Source of the DNA: Streptomyces prunicolor NBRC 13075
GTDB taxonomy: Bacteria > Actinomycetota > Actinomycetes > Streptomycetales > Streptomycetaceae
Reading direction: 5' to 3'
Length of the DNA: 64,000 nt
Assembly: GCF_000367365.1 (NCBI RefSeq)
Contig: NZ_BARF01000097.1
Coordinates: forward strand, 1-64,000
Position numbers and translations under genes: made by a program. This document shows, piece after piece, positions 43,301 to 51,216 of this stretch (positions within the stretch are counted from its first letter, which is position 1; each line of letters starts with the position of its first letter). The notes below the pieces were generated by a model. The model searched no databases. It was not told the DNA's origin and was given only the letters and a program-made list of their open reading frames with translations.

Positions 43301-44307
43301 TCGCCGAACTGCTGGCACCCGACAGCGAGCCGGTGGTGCTCCGAACCCCCGTCGGACGGCACGGACTTGAGCTGACGGAGACACCGCTCGGCGCGCTCGC
43401 GACGAACGGTGCCGGACCGGCCGGTGACGGAGTCGCCGAAGCCTCCGCCATCGGGCTCGACCGCGATTCGGTGGTGCTGCTGGTGGGCGGCGCGCGGGGT
43501 ATCACCGCGAAGTTCGCTGTCGCACTCGCCGCGGCCTCCCGGTGCCGTATCGAACTCCTGGGCAGGACGGCCGCACCCGCAGGCCCCGAGGACCCGGCGA
43601 CCGCGGGCGCCCGCACCCCGGCCGAACTGCGCGCCGCCCTCGCCGCCAAGGGCGGTGGACTCAACCCCGCCGAGATCAACCGCACCGCCGAACTCCTGCT
43701 CGCCCAGCGGGAGATCACCGCGACCCTGGACGAACTCGCGGCCCTCGGCAGCCAGGCCCGCTACCACTCCGTCGACTTCCGTGAACCGGACGCCGCGCTC
43801 CAGGCGGTCAAGGAGATCCACGCCGAACACGGCCGCCTCGACGGTGTCGTCTACGCGGCCGGCGTCATCGAGGACCGGCTGATCGCCGAGAAGACCACCG
43901 CGTCCTTCCAGCGGGTCTACGGCACGAAGACCCACGGCGCCGAGACGCTGCTGTCGGCGCTGGAGGAACTCCCCAACGGCCCTGCTTTCGCCGTCCTGTT
44001 CGGCTCCATCTCGGCTGTCCTCGGCAACCGGGGCCAGGTCGACTACGCCGCCGCCAACGACGCGCTGCAGAGTCTGGGCACCGCCTGGTCCGCCCGCACC
44101 GGGCACCGTGCGCTGACCGTGCACTGGGGTCCGTGGGCGCCCACCGGTGGCCATCACGGCATGGTCACCCCGGAGTTGGGACGCGAGTACGCCCGGCGCG
44201 GTATCTCGCTGATCGACCCCGAGGAGGGCACCGCGGCCCTGCTGCGCGAGCTCGCCTGGGGCGACGAGTCAGCAGGGGCCGTCGTCTACACCGCTTCGGG
44301 CTGGTAG
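37354..44307 (+). CDS. PUFA-synthase-like iterative type I synthase: NPD-NPD-KS-AT-ACP-KR
   Basis: 2317 aa. Two TIM-barrel nitropropane-dioxygenase (PfaD-like, FMN) domains lie first (about 5-250 and 300-630). The second has the catalytic-type GSECGGHVG (His441); the first reads GAESGGRVG with Arg137. KS at about 672-1105: Cys860 in VDAACASS, EAHGTGTVVGD and GSVKSQIGHTK for the two His. AT at about 1236-1530: GQGSQ, Ser1330 in GHSYGE, CAFHSP (malonyl-like). One ACP at about 1700-1785: Ser1748 in LSIDSIK, the form seen in PUFA synthases. KR at about 2035-2300: GGARGI, Tyr2231. Gene 2 follows after 2 nt. Product unknown. Confidence 0.93.
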   Translation: MTPAARAAETIIGITPFHEPDARLAAAVSRAGGLGVLDLGMGDRRAREALARIRRWSPGPFGVRVGPHCRIGPADLKAGGGATPHTVVLAPGAPWQVGEVAAEHRVLVEVTDPDQALAAARAGAHGLIARGAESGGRVGELSTFVLLQRLLAEPGVDLPVWACGGIGPRTAAAAVAGGAAGIVLDSQLALLAESGLPETAAAALRSMDGSETTLVAGHRVLLRRGPDAPQVPADRVSELLGARDPRTQLLPVGQDGFLAARFAERWGDTGRTVRELTAAIRESVRDERPADALRAGSPMSRTLGTRLPIAQGPMTRVSDQAEFAAAVAEGGALPFVALALSSGEQSRAVLAESRAAVGDRPWGVGVLGFAPEEMRNAQLEAVRELRPTHAIIAGGRPSQAEALERSGISTFLHVPSPGLLRQFLDAGVRRFVFEGSECGGHVGPRGSFPLWEAQLAVLDDFLETAPAGTAEHIEVFFAGGVHDERSAAMVAALAAPLTARGAAVGVLMGTAYLFTEEAVTRGAVQPLFQEQVVRATRTALLETAPGHATRCVPSPFSDNYLEFEAQLREQGVPDRQIWEKLERLNVGRLRIASKGVERDAAGALTSVDEERQLAEGMFMAGEVAVLRSATTTIDALHRSVTEEAADFLAESARTVRARLGVGETSEPEAPAPLDIAVIGMACMFPQAPDLPTFWANILGGRDSVDEVPQDRWDPAVHYSADKDGATPSKWGGFLPRIPFDPLRYGIPPTSLGSIEPVQLLALEAARRSLEDAGYGDRGREFDRARTSVVFGAEAGSDLSNATTLRAVLPSYYGKIPQGIEEQLPTLTEDSFPGMLSNVISGRIANRLDLGGANFTVDAACASSLAAVDVACKELVGGTSDVVLCGGADLHNGINDYVLFSSVHALSPTGRSRAFDSSADGIALGEGVACVVLKRLADAERDGDRIYGVIKGVGSSSDGRSLGLTAPRPEGQRAALERAYRNAGVSPAEVGLVEAHGTGTVVGDRTELSILSEVFTESGAETGSCALGSVKSQIGHTKCAAGLAGLIKTVLSLYTGVKPPTLHMKQPNSAWQQDSSPFVFHARPRPWAAPAEERVAGLSAFGFGGTNFHTVIQAHGDAVPPAHGMDAWPAELFTFRGADRAAARRGVEEILKLAETGSWKLRDLALSASRRSDARQEPVQVAVVARDAEELVGQLRRALAGEHDPVGGIHLAEAGPEANAGAGSDTGAATSAPTGAGKVAFLFPGQGSQRPGMLADVFIAFPELQHYLHLGRAHADALYPPTAFDDTARDRQQAGLTDTRVAQPALGIAGLAAHALLTEAGVRPDMAAGHSYGELVALCAAGAIAPEALLELSAERAAAILEATGADDPGTMAAVAAGAEDVEQALKTAGAPDTVVVANHNSPRQTVISGPTEAVATAVRLLRDAGLGAKRIPVACAFHSPLVAGAGARFAEALAQRPVLTPEFPVWSNRTAAPYGEDADAVRAELAAQIGSPVGFVAQIEAMYEAGARIFVEAGPGSVLTRLVDQILGDRPHRTVACEPRQDSGLRGWLDALAQLAVAGLPVRTGWLFNGRDAVDAARTPVPSRPGWTVDGQLVRTAAGALLPGALAPARRVVETTVTTNPQDGAPVEANRDALISEFLRTSREMVAAQRDVLMTYFGAVQGTVPQGTWVPAPAPAVIEALPQTPALPAAVETPAAQQPAAQPESAPEAVTEADVLRVVLEIISERTGYPVDMIEPDLDLEADLSIDSIKRAEIAGELAQRLGIGGGMDVASLDDAELEDLAKARTAASVTSWLSARLTEPAAAEETPPSANAPQDTSPSAPQDQVTGSAPKRLQLRPVLLPHQDSDNPTDPASVLSGRRFVLYGDGDSDATETVAARLSSYGADTVTVAPEHQLTDADGQVDAVLYLAPLTASSPVLPDAFPVFQAALRCGPRQLLAVQGADGGSAGLHGLFRTVAREYPDTTARVVEVTDTAPAAVADALIAELLAPDSEPVVLRTPVGRHGLELTETPLGALATNGAGPAGDGVAEASAIGLDRDSVVLLVGGARGITAKFAVALAAASRCRIELLGRTAAPAGPEDPATAGARTPAELRAALAAKGGGLNPAEINRTAELLLAQREITATLDELAALGSQARYHSVDFREPDAALQAVKEIHAEHGRLDGVVYAAGVIEDRLIAEKTTASFQRVYGTKTHGAETLLSALEELPNGPAFAVLFGSISAVLGNRGQVDYAAANDALQSLGTAWSARTGHRALTVHWGPWAPTGGHHGMVTPELGREYARRGISLIDPEEGTAALLRELAWGDESAGAVVYTASGW

Positions 44308-44309
44308 CC

Positions 44310-47300
44310 ATGACGGACCGTCAAGTGCCGGTCGCCATCGTGGGCATGTCGGTGCTGCTCCCCGGCGCCGCCGACCTCGACGCGTACTGGCGGAATCTGC
44401 TGGGCGGCACGGACGCCATCAGCGAGGTGCCGGACGGGCGTTGGGACGCGGACTACTACCGGCCGGACTCCGCGAGCGGTCCGGCCGTGGCCGACCAGGT
44501 GTACTGCCGGCGCGGTGGTTTCGTGGACGAGTTGGCCGAGGTCGAGGTCACCCGGTTCGGCATCATGCCGAACTCGGTGCCCGGCACCGAACCCGACCAG
44601 CTCATCGCCCTCCACGTGGCGGCCGCAGCCCTCGCCGACGCGGGCGGCGAGTCCCGGCTGCCCGACCGGCGGCGCGTCGGTGTCGTGCTCGGCCGGGGCG
44701 GCTATCTCACCCCGGGTCTGGTCCGGCTCGACCAGCGGGTCCGTACGGCGGGCCAACTCGTCCGGACCCTGGGCGAGTTGCTGCCCGACCTGGACCCCGG
44801 CCAACTCGACCGCATCCGCACGGCGTTCACCGACCGGCTCGGCCCCGACAGTCCCGAGTCGGTCATCGGCCTGGTCCCCAACCTCGCGGCGTCCCGCGTC
44901 GCCAACCGCCTCGACCTGCGCGGCCCGGCGTACACGGTGGACGCGGCCTGCGCGTCCTCGCTCATCGCCGTCGATCAGGCGGTCACCGAACTAGCCGCCG
45001 GGCGCTGCGACTTGATGCTCGCCGGAGGCGTCCACCACTGCCACGACATCACGCTGTGGAGCGTGTTCTCCCAGCTGCGCGCGCTCTCCCCGAGCCAGCG
45101 CATCCGCCCCTTCCACCGCGACGCCGACGGCATCCTGATCGGCGAGGGTACGGGAGTCGTCGTCCTCAAGCGCCTCGCCGACGCCGAACGCGACGGCGAC
45201 CGGATCTACGCCGTCATCCGCGGCACCGGTGTGTCCAGCGACGGCCGCGCCGCGAGTCTCGTCAACCCCGACTCGACCGGCCAGACCCACGCCGTACGCC
45301 AGGCCTGGCAGGCGGCGGGACTGGACCCCGCGCTGCCCGATTCCATCGGCCTCCTTGAGGCACACGGCACGGCGACGCCCGCCGGTGACTCGGCCGAACT
45401 CGCCACGCTGGCCGAAGTGTTCGGGGACACCGGCACCTCCCACGGCCAAGCGGTCATCGGCTCGGTGAAGTCGATGATCGGCCACACGATGCCGGCCGCC
45501 GGAGTCGCCGGCCTGGTCAAGGCCGCCCTCGCCGTCCACCACGGCATGCTGCTGCCGACCCTGCACTGCGACGACCCGCATCCGGCGCTCGCGGCGACCC
45601 GGTTCCGCCCGCTGGAGCAGGCGGCCCCCTGGGAGACGACTCCCGAACAGCCGGTGCGCCGGGCGGCGGTCAACGCGTTCGGCTTCGGCGGCATCAACGC
45701 GCACGTGGTGCTGGAGGAAGCCCCGGGAGCGCGCGCAGCGCGTTCGGCGGCGGTGGTCGTCGACGAACCGGAACGCACCAACACCCCCGCGCGCACAGCC
45801 TCCGTGGCCGAACCGGAACGCGTGCTGATCCTCGCCGCCGACAGCCCCGAGGCCCTCGCCGCGCTGCTGGACGCGGACGATTCCACTCTCCTGGCCGCAG
45901 ACAACACCCGTGTCACCTCGGGCCGTTCACGCCTCGGCATCGTCGCCCCCGACGCCAAACGGCTGGCGCTCGCCCGCCGGACGGTCGCCAAGGGCCGGGC
46001 CTGGCAGGGCCGCAGCGATGTGTGGTTCACGCCGAGCCCGCTGATCGGTCCCGGTGCGGGAAAGCTCGCGTTCGTCTTCCCGGGCCTGGAGGGCGACTTC
46101 ACGCCCCGGGTCGATGACGTGGCCGCGCACTTCGGGCTGCGCGAGAACCGGTCGTCAACCCCCGCACAGGTAGGCGATGTTGGCCGCCACGGCTTCGATG
46201 TGGTCGGCGTGGGACGGCTGTTGGACGCAGCGCTGCGCAAGATGGGTGTCGTCCCGGACGCGGTCGCCGGGCACAGTGTCGGCGAGTGGACCGCGATGAC
46301 CGCCGCCGGGGTGTACTCGCCGGACGAGGTCAGCGACTTCATGGAGGCGTTCGACCCCGACTCGGTGACGGTCCCCGGCCTCGCCTTCGGGGCGATCGGG
46401 GCCCCGGCCGAGCGCGTGCTGTCGGCGCTCGCCGACGAGTGGCCGGACGCCGGAATCGTCCTCTCGCACGACAACGCACCGGGCCAGTCGATGGTGTGCG
46501 GACCGGACAAGGGCGTGGACGAGTTCGTGCGGTCCTTCCGCGCGCAAGGCGTCCTGAGTCAGGTACTCCCGTTCCAATCCGGCTTCCACACACCCATGTT
46601 GAAGCCCTACCTCGCCCCGATCGAAGAGGCCACGAACCGCTTCCGCCTCCACCCGCCCACGGTCCCCCTGTGGTCGGGGACGACCGCCTCGCCGTTCCCT
46701 TCGGACGAGAAAGCGGTACGCGAACTCTTCATCCGCCACCTCCTGGAACCCGTCCGCTTCCGCCAGCTCGTCGAGGCCATGTACACCGCCGGCCACCGCA
46801 CGTTCGTCCAGGTCGGCACCGGCCAACTCGGCTCCCTCATCGACGCGACCCTGAGCGGACGCGATCACCTGGTGGTGGCCGCCAACTCGCCCCACCGCTC
46901 CGGCCTGGCCCAACTCCGGCGCGTGGCCGTGGCGTTGTGGTCGGCGGGCGCGGCGGTGGACCCGATGACACTGGCCCCGCAGAATCCGGCTCCACGACGG
47001 GAACGGCCCCCGGTACGGCTCGACATGGACGGCGCGCTCGTGTCCCTGGACTCGCCGACCTTGGTGAAGCTGCGGGCGGAACTACGCACACCGGCCGCCG
47101 CGACCGCACCGACCCTCGCCGCCCTCTCCCCCCTCGACGCCCTCACCGACCGCTTCCCGGCCGCCGCCGAACTGCACGCCCTCATGCGCGACACCGCCGA
47201 CACGGCCGCCCAACTCATCAGCGCGGGCAGCCGTCGTAACGCACCGATCGCCACCACACCCGCCCCCGCGCCCCGGGTGTCCGCTCCCGTCCCGCCACCC

Positions 47301-48878
47301 CAACTCCCCACTCCCCCAAGGGAATGGCAGACCACGGTCCACGTCTCCCCCGAGTCCATGCCCTACCTCATGGACCACTGCTTCTTCCCACAGCGCCCCA
47401 ACTGGCCGGACGTGGCCGACCGTTGGCCGGTCGTCCCCGCGACCACGATCGTCCAGCACATCATCGAGGCGGCGGAACGGGCCGTCCCGGGCATGCGCGC
47501 GGTCGCCGTGCACGACGCGAGGTTCGACCGCTGGCTGACGGCGACACCGTCGATCGACGTACCGGTACGGGTGGTGGCGGACACCCCCGACCGACTCGCC
47601 GTCTCCTTCGGCCCGCACGCCCGCGGAGTGGTCGAACTCGCCCCCGCCCACGCCGTATCACCCCCACCGCACCCCGACCCGGACCCAACCACCGAACGCG
47701 TCCCCGACCACACCGCGGCCCATCTCTACGACGAGCGCTGGATGTTCCACGGCCCGGCGTTCCAGGGCGTCACCGAACTCACCGCGATCGGCGACCGCCA
47801 CGTACGCGGCGTCATCACCACACCGCCCGCCCCCGGCGCCCTGCTCGACAACGTGGGCCAGATCCTGGGCTATTGGATCATGGCGACCCGCACGGAACGC
47901 ACCGTCGTCTTCCCGGTCGGCATGCGCGAGATGCGTTTCTACGGCCCCCATCCGCGCCCTGGCACGGAGGTGGAGTGCCTGGTGCGGATCACCTCGCTGA
48001 CCGACACCGCACTCGAAGCGGACGTACAACTCACGGTCGACGGCGAGGTGTGGGCGGAGTTGACCGGCTGGCAGGACCGGCGCTTCGACAACGACCCGCA
48101 GACCAAGCCCGTTGAGCGCTTCCCCGAGCGCAACACTCTGTCCGAGGCCCGGCCTGGCGGCCGGACCCTGCTGAACGAGCGCTGGCCCGACCTCGCTTCC
48201 CGTGACCTCATCATGCGCAACTCCCTGAGCAGCGTGGAGCGTTCGCAGTACGCCGAGCATCCGCCGCGCGGTCGTCGGCAGTGGCTGTTGGGCCGGATCG
48301 CGGTGAAGGATGCCGTACGGCAGTGGCTGTGGAGCCATGGCGAGGGGCCGGTCTTTCCGGCGGAGATCCGGGTTCACAACGACGAGTCGGGCCGCCCGTA
48401 CGTCACCGGACTGCACGGCCGGGCCCTGCCCCCGCTGGACGTCTCGCTGGCCCATCGTGCCGAGGCGGCGGTCGCGATCGTTCGGCCGCATGTTCCTGGT
48501 CCCGGCCCCGGGATCGACATCGAGGAGGTCGTAGAACGCCCCGCCTCCACCCTCACCACCGCACTCGGCGAGGAGGAACTGGCGCTCCTGCGAGCCCAGT
48601 TGGCCGCCACCGGTGAGTCCGAGGCGCTGTGGTTCGCCCGTTTCTGGGCGGCGAAGGAGGCGGTCGCCAAGGCGGAGGGCACCGGCTTCCGGGGACGGCC
48701 GCGTGACTTCGCCGTCTTCCAAGTGGTCTCCGGATCACGGCTGTTGGTGTCGGGGCGCCTGGAACGCGCCTACACCGTGCACTACGAGCCGGCCGGCAAT
48801 CCCCCCAATCTGCCGGACAGGACCTACGTCGTGGCCTGGACGACGGGACCCGCGCACGAAGAGGAGTACGACCGATGA
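44310..48878 (+). CDS. PUFA-synthase-like protein: KS-AT(PfaB-like)-DH-PPTase
   Basis: 1522 aa. KS at about 5-472 with the full triad (Cys214 in VDAACASS, LLEAHGTATPAGD, GSVKSMIGHTM), so it is not a chain-length-factor lookalike. AT at about 584-890: FPGLEGDF replaces GQGxQ, as in PfaB, with Ser656 in GHSVGEW and a FHTPM segment. A hotdog DH at about 1010-1280 (His1023 in LMDHCFF; Asp1180 in LLDNVGQ; FHGPAFQG). The C-terminus (about 1390-1500) is an integrated phosphopantetheinyl transferase: GIDIEEV (Asp1403) and WAAKEAVAK. Pro-rich linkers separate the units. It should extend, dehydrate and activate the ACPs of this pathway. Confidence 0.92.
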   Translation: MTDRQVPVAIVGMSVLLPGAADLDAYWRNLLGGTDAISEVPDGRWDADYYRPDSASGPAVADQVYCRRGGFVDELAEVEVTRFGIMPNSVPGTEPDQLIALHVAAAALADAGGESRLPDRRRVGVVLGRGGYLTPGLVRLDQRVRTAGQLVRTLGELLPDLDPGQLDRIRTAFTDRLGPDSPESVIGLVPNLAASRVANRLDLRGPAYTVDAACASSLIAVDQAVTELAAGRCDLMLAGGVHHCHDITLWSVFSQLRALSPSQRIRPFHRDADGILIGEGTGVVVLKRLADAERDGDRIYAVIRGTGVSSDGRAASLVNPDSTGQTHAVRQAWQAAGLDPALPDSIGLLEAHGTATPAGDSAELATLAEVFGDTGTSHGQAVIGSVKSMIGHTMPAAGVAGLVKAALAVHHGMLLPTLHCDDPHPALAATRFRPLEQAAPWETTPEQPVRRAAVNAFGFGGINAHVVLEEAPGARAARSAAVVVDEPERTNTPARTASVAEPERVLILAADSPEALAALLDADDSTLLAADNTRVTSGRSRLGIVAPDAKRLALARRTVAKGRAWQGRSDVWFTPSPLIGPGAGKLAFVFPGLEGDFTPRVDDVAAHFGLRENRSSTPAQVGDVGRHGFDVVGVGRLLDAALRKMGVVPDAVAGHSVGEWTAMTAAGVYSPDEVSDFMEAFDPDSVTVPGLAFGAIGAPAERVLSALADEWPDAGIVLSHDNAPGQSMVCGPDKGVDEFVRSFRAQGVLSQVLPFQSGFHTPMLKPYLAPIEEATNRFRLHPPTVPLWSGTTASPFPSDEKAVRELFIRHLLEPVRFRQLVEAMYTAGHRTFVQVGTGQLGSLIDATLSGRDHLVVAANSPHRSGLAQLRRVAVALWSAGAAVDPMTLAPQNPAPRRERPPVRLDMDGALVSLDSPTLVKLRAELRTPAAATAPTLAALSPLDALTDRFPAAAELHALMRDTADTAAQLISAGSRRNAPIATTPAPAPRVSAPVPPPQLPTPPREWQTTVHVSPESMPYLMDHCFFPQRPNWPDVADRWPVVPATTIVQHIIEAAERAVPGMRAVAVHDARFDRWLTATPSIDVPVRVVADTPDRLAVSFGPHARGVVELAPAHAVSPPPHPDPDPTTERVPDHTAAHLYDERWMFHGPAFQGVTELTAIGDRHVRGVITTPPAPGALLDNVGQILGYWIMATRTERTVVFPVGMREMRFYGPHPRPGTEVECLVRITSLTDTALEADVQLTVDGEVWAELTGWQDRRFDNDPQTKPVERFPERNTLSEARPGGRTLLNERWPDLASRDLIMRNSLSSVERSQYAEHPPRGRRQWLLGRIAVKDAVRQWLWSHGEGPVFPAEIRVHNDESGRPYVTGLHGRALPPLDVSLAHRAEAAVAIVRPHVPGPGPGIDIEEVVERPASTLTTALGEEELALLRAQLAATGESEALWFARFWAAKEAVAKAEGTGFRGRPRDFAVFQVVSGSRLLVSGRLERAYTVHYEPAGNPPNLPDRTYVVAWTTGPAHEEEYDR

Positions 48879-49177
48879 CCCCCACCACCGAGGACACCGT
48901 CCTCGCCGACCTCACCGGCATGCTGACCGCGCTGCTGGAGGACGAGTACGGCGTCGACGACGTCGAGGTCACCATGACGACGACCTTCAACCGCGATCTG
49001 GAGCTGGAGAGCATCGACCTGGTGACCCTGGCCGGACTGCTCCAGGAGCACTACGGCACGAAGGTCAACTTCGCCGAGTTCCTGGCCGGGATGGAGTTCG
49101 ACGAGATCATCGAACTCACCGTCGGCCGGCTCGTGGAGTATGTCGTGCAGAGCCTCAAGGCAGCCGAGGCGGGCTGA
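48875..49177 (+). CDS. Free-standing acyl carrier protein
   Basis: 100 aa, ATGA overlap. Four-helix ACP with the phosphopantetheine site Ser46 in LELESIDLV. The sequence is acidic (DEYGVDDVEV; GMEFDEIIEL). It probably carries the acyl chain for the second KS or for off-loading to the tailoring enzymes. The fused PPTase just upstream is its likely activator. Confidence 0.92.
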   Translation: MTPTTEDTVLADLTGMLTALLEDEYGVDDVEVTMTTTFNRDLELESIDLVTLAGLLQEHYGTKVNFAEFLAGMEFDEIIELTVGRLVEYVVQSLKAAEAG

Positions 49178-49180
49178 GCC

Positions 49181-50020
49181 ATGGCGATGGTAGACACCGG
49201 TCAACTCCGGTTGCACGTACAGCGGATGAGCCCGCCCGACGGTCGCCCGGTGACCGCCACGGCGGTGCTCGTGCACGGTCTGCTCACCGACAGCCTGGCC
49301 AGCTACTACTTCACGATCGCGCCGCCGTTCGCACTGGCCGGCGTCGATGTCGTCATGTACGACCTGCGCGGCCACGGCCGCAGCGGGCGCCCTGCCACCG
49401 GTTACACCCTGGACGACAACATCGACGACCTGGAGGCGCTGCTCGACCGCATCGAGGTGACTGGACCGGTCCATCTGGTCGGCAACTCCTACGGCGGGAC
49501 AGTGGCGTTCGGCTACGCGGCCCGCCACCCCGAGCGGGCCGCCAGCGTCTCCCTCATCGAGTCGGAACCGGCGACCACCGCCTGGGCACCGAAACTCGGC
49601 GGCATCCTGGACCGTGTGCTGCACGAGCTGGCGCACAACGAGGACGACGCGATCGCCTGGATCAGCGCGAACCGCGGCCACAACACCGCGCGCCTCGCGA
49701 AGGGCGCCGCCCGGCTGGCCCGGGAGACCTCCCTCTCCCAAGACATTCCGGCCAGCAGTGTGTTGACGGAGGATCAGATCGGCGCGGTGCACTGCCCGGT
49801 ACTCGGCATCTACGGCGGCGACTCTGACCTCGCCCTGCTCGCACCCTGGCTGGAGTCCGTACTCCCCGACTGCCGGACCGTCGTCGTCCCCGGCCACGAG
49901 CACTCCGTACTGGTCGAGGCGGCGGGCACGGTCGGCGGGCACATCCTCTCCTTGATCCAGGGGGCGAGGAGCCAGGAAACAAGTACGCCGGCGTCCGCAC
50001 CAGCGGCGGCGGTCCGGTGA
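49181..50020 (+). CDS. Alpha/beta hydrolase, probable chain-releasing or editing esterase
   Basis: 279 aa. Oxyanion segment LVHGLLTDS, strand LRGHGRSG, nucleophile elbow GNSYGG (Ser103), acid in YGGDSDLAL, and His241 in GHEHSVLVE. Soluble; no signal. In this operon it is the only candidate thioesterase, so acyl release from an ACP is the natural guess; alternatives are ester formation or editing. It overlaps the glycosyltransferase gene by GTGA. Confidence 0.88.
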   Translation: MAMVDTGQLRLHVQRMSPPDGRPVTATAVLVHGLLTDSLASYYFTIAPPFALAGVDVVMYDLRGHGRSGRPATGYTLDDNIDDLEALLDRIEVTGPVHLVGNSYGGTVAFGYAARHPERAASVSLIESEPATTAWAPKLGGILDRVLHELAHNEDDAIAWISANRGHNTARLAKGAARLARETSLSQDIPASSVLTEDQIGAVHCPVLGIYGGDSDLALLAPWLESVLPDCRTVVVPGHEHSVLVEAAGTVGGHILSLIQGARSQETSTPASAPAAAVR

Positions 50021-51216
50021 GCCGGTTCCTGTTCGTCGTCCCTCCGCTGATCGGCCACATCAACCCGGCGTCGGGCGTGGCGGCCGAACTGGCGTCGCGG
50101 GGACACGAGTTGGCGTGGGTCTGCCCCGACCCCGGTCTCGTGCGGCGGCTCGCGGGCGAGTCCGCGCGGGTGTTCCCGTGCGCCGGACCGGTACCGGGTG
50201 AGGGCGAAGGTGTACGCCCGCCCGACATCCGTGGCCCCGAGGCCCTGAAGTTCCTGTGGGAGGCCTTTCTCGCGCCGCTCGCCGAGCAGATGGCACCCGG
50301 AGTCGCCGCGGCCGTCGAGGAGTTCGGTCCGGACGCGGTCGTCGCCGACCAACAGGCCCTGGCCGGTGGCCTGGTGGCGGAGCGGCTGGGCGTGCCGTGG
50401 GCGACCTCGGCCACCACCTCCGCCGAGTTCACGGACGTACTGGCAGGGATGCCCAAAGTCGCCCTCTGGCTGGACGAGTTGCTGCACGGACTCCGCGCCG
50501 AGATCGGTGACCCGACAGGCACCGCCGACCCACGCTTCTCCCCGCACCTGGTGCTCGCGTTCAGCACCCCCGAACTCGTGGGCCCCGAAGCACGGCAGGG
50601 CGAGCAGATCCGCTGGGTCGGCCCGTCGATCGCGCCCCGCCCGGCCGCGCCGGACTTCCCCTGGGACTGGCTGGACCCGGCGCGTTCCCTGGTCCTGGTC
50701 AGCCTCGGCACGGCCAACACCGATGTGGGCGCCCGTTTCCTCACCGAGTGCGTGACGGCGCTGCGGGCGCGAACGGACCGCGTACAGGCGGTGATCGCGG
50801 ACCCGGGCGGCGCGTTGGGCACGCCGGACGAACAGGACAAGGACCTCCTCGTCCTGCCCTCCATCCCCCAACTCCCGCTCCTCGAAAGGGCGGACGCGGT
50901 CGTCTCGCACGCCGGGCACAACACGGTCTGCGAGGCGCTGTGGCACGGCGTCCCCCTCGTCGTGGCGCCGATCCGCGACGACCAGCCGGTGATCGCCGGG
51001 CAGGTCACCGGCGCGGGCGCGGGCATCCGCGTCCGCTTCGGCCGGGTCACCGCACCGAAACTGGGCGCCGCGATCGACGCCGTCCTCCACGAACCCGACC
51101 ACCGCGCCGCGGCCGGCCGCATCCGTACGGCGTTCCGCGCGGCCGGAGGCACCCGCGCGGCGGCGACCCATCTGGAGCTGCTGGCCACCGGCGCGTCCCT
51201 CAAGGAGACCCCGTGA
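50017..51216 (+). CDS. GT1 (UGT/MGT-type) glycosyltransferase
   Basis: 399 aa. GT-B fold: N-terminal acceptor domain starts FLFVVPPLIGHINPA, and the C-terminal donor domain has SLGTANTD and SHAGHNTVCEALWHGVPLVV with IRDDQP. Family members glycosylate macrolides, carotenoids, phenols and lipids. Here the acceptor is expected to be a hydroxyl or carboxyl on the acyl product, giving a glycolipid. The donor sugar cannot be read from sequence, and there are no sugar-biosynthesis genes in the operon, which suggests a common nucleotide sugar. Confidence 0.91.
   Translation: MSRFLFVVPPLIGHINPASGVAAELASRGHELAWVCPDPGLVRRLAGESARVFPCAGPVPGEGEGVRPPDIRGPEALKFLWEAFLAPLAEQMAPGVAAAVEEFGPDAVVADQQALAGGLVAERLGVPWATSATTSAEFTDVLAGMPKVALWLDELLHGLRAEIGDPTGTADPRFSPHLVLAFSTPELVGPEARQGEQIRWVGPSIAPRPAAPDFPWDWLDPARSLVLVSLGTANTDVGARFLTECVTALRARTDRVQAVIADPGGALGTPDEQDKDLLVLPSIPQLPLLERADAVVSHAGHNTVCEALWHGVPLVVAPIRDDQPVIAGQVTGAGAGIRVRFGRVTAPKLGAAIDAVLHEPDHRAAAGRIRTAFRAAGGTRAAATHLELLATGASLKETP

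Noticed and set aside
44310..45725. Second KS as an inactive chain-length factor
   Set aside because: Cys214 and both His motifs are present, so nothing in the sequence supports loss of condensing activity.
37354..48878. Enediyne-type iterative PKS
   Set aside because: Enediyne synthases have one polypeptide with KS-AT-ACP-KR-DH-PPTase and companion E-genes. Here there are two KS, NPD domains and no enediyne accessory genes.
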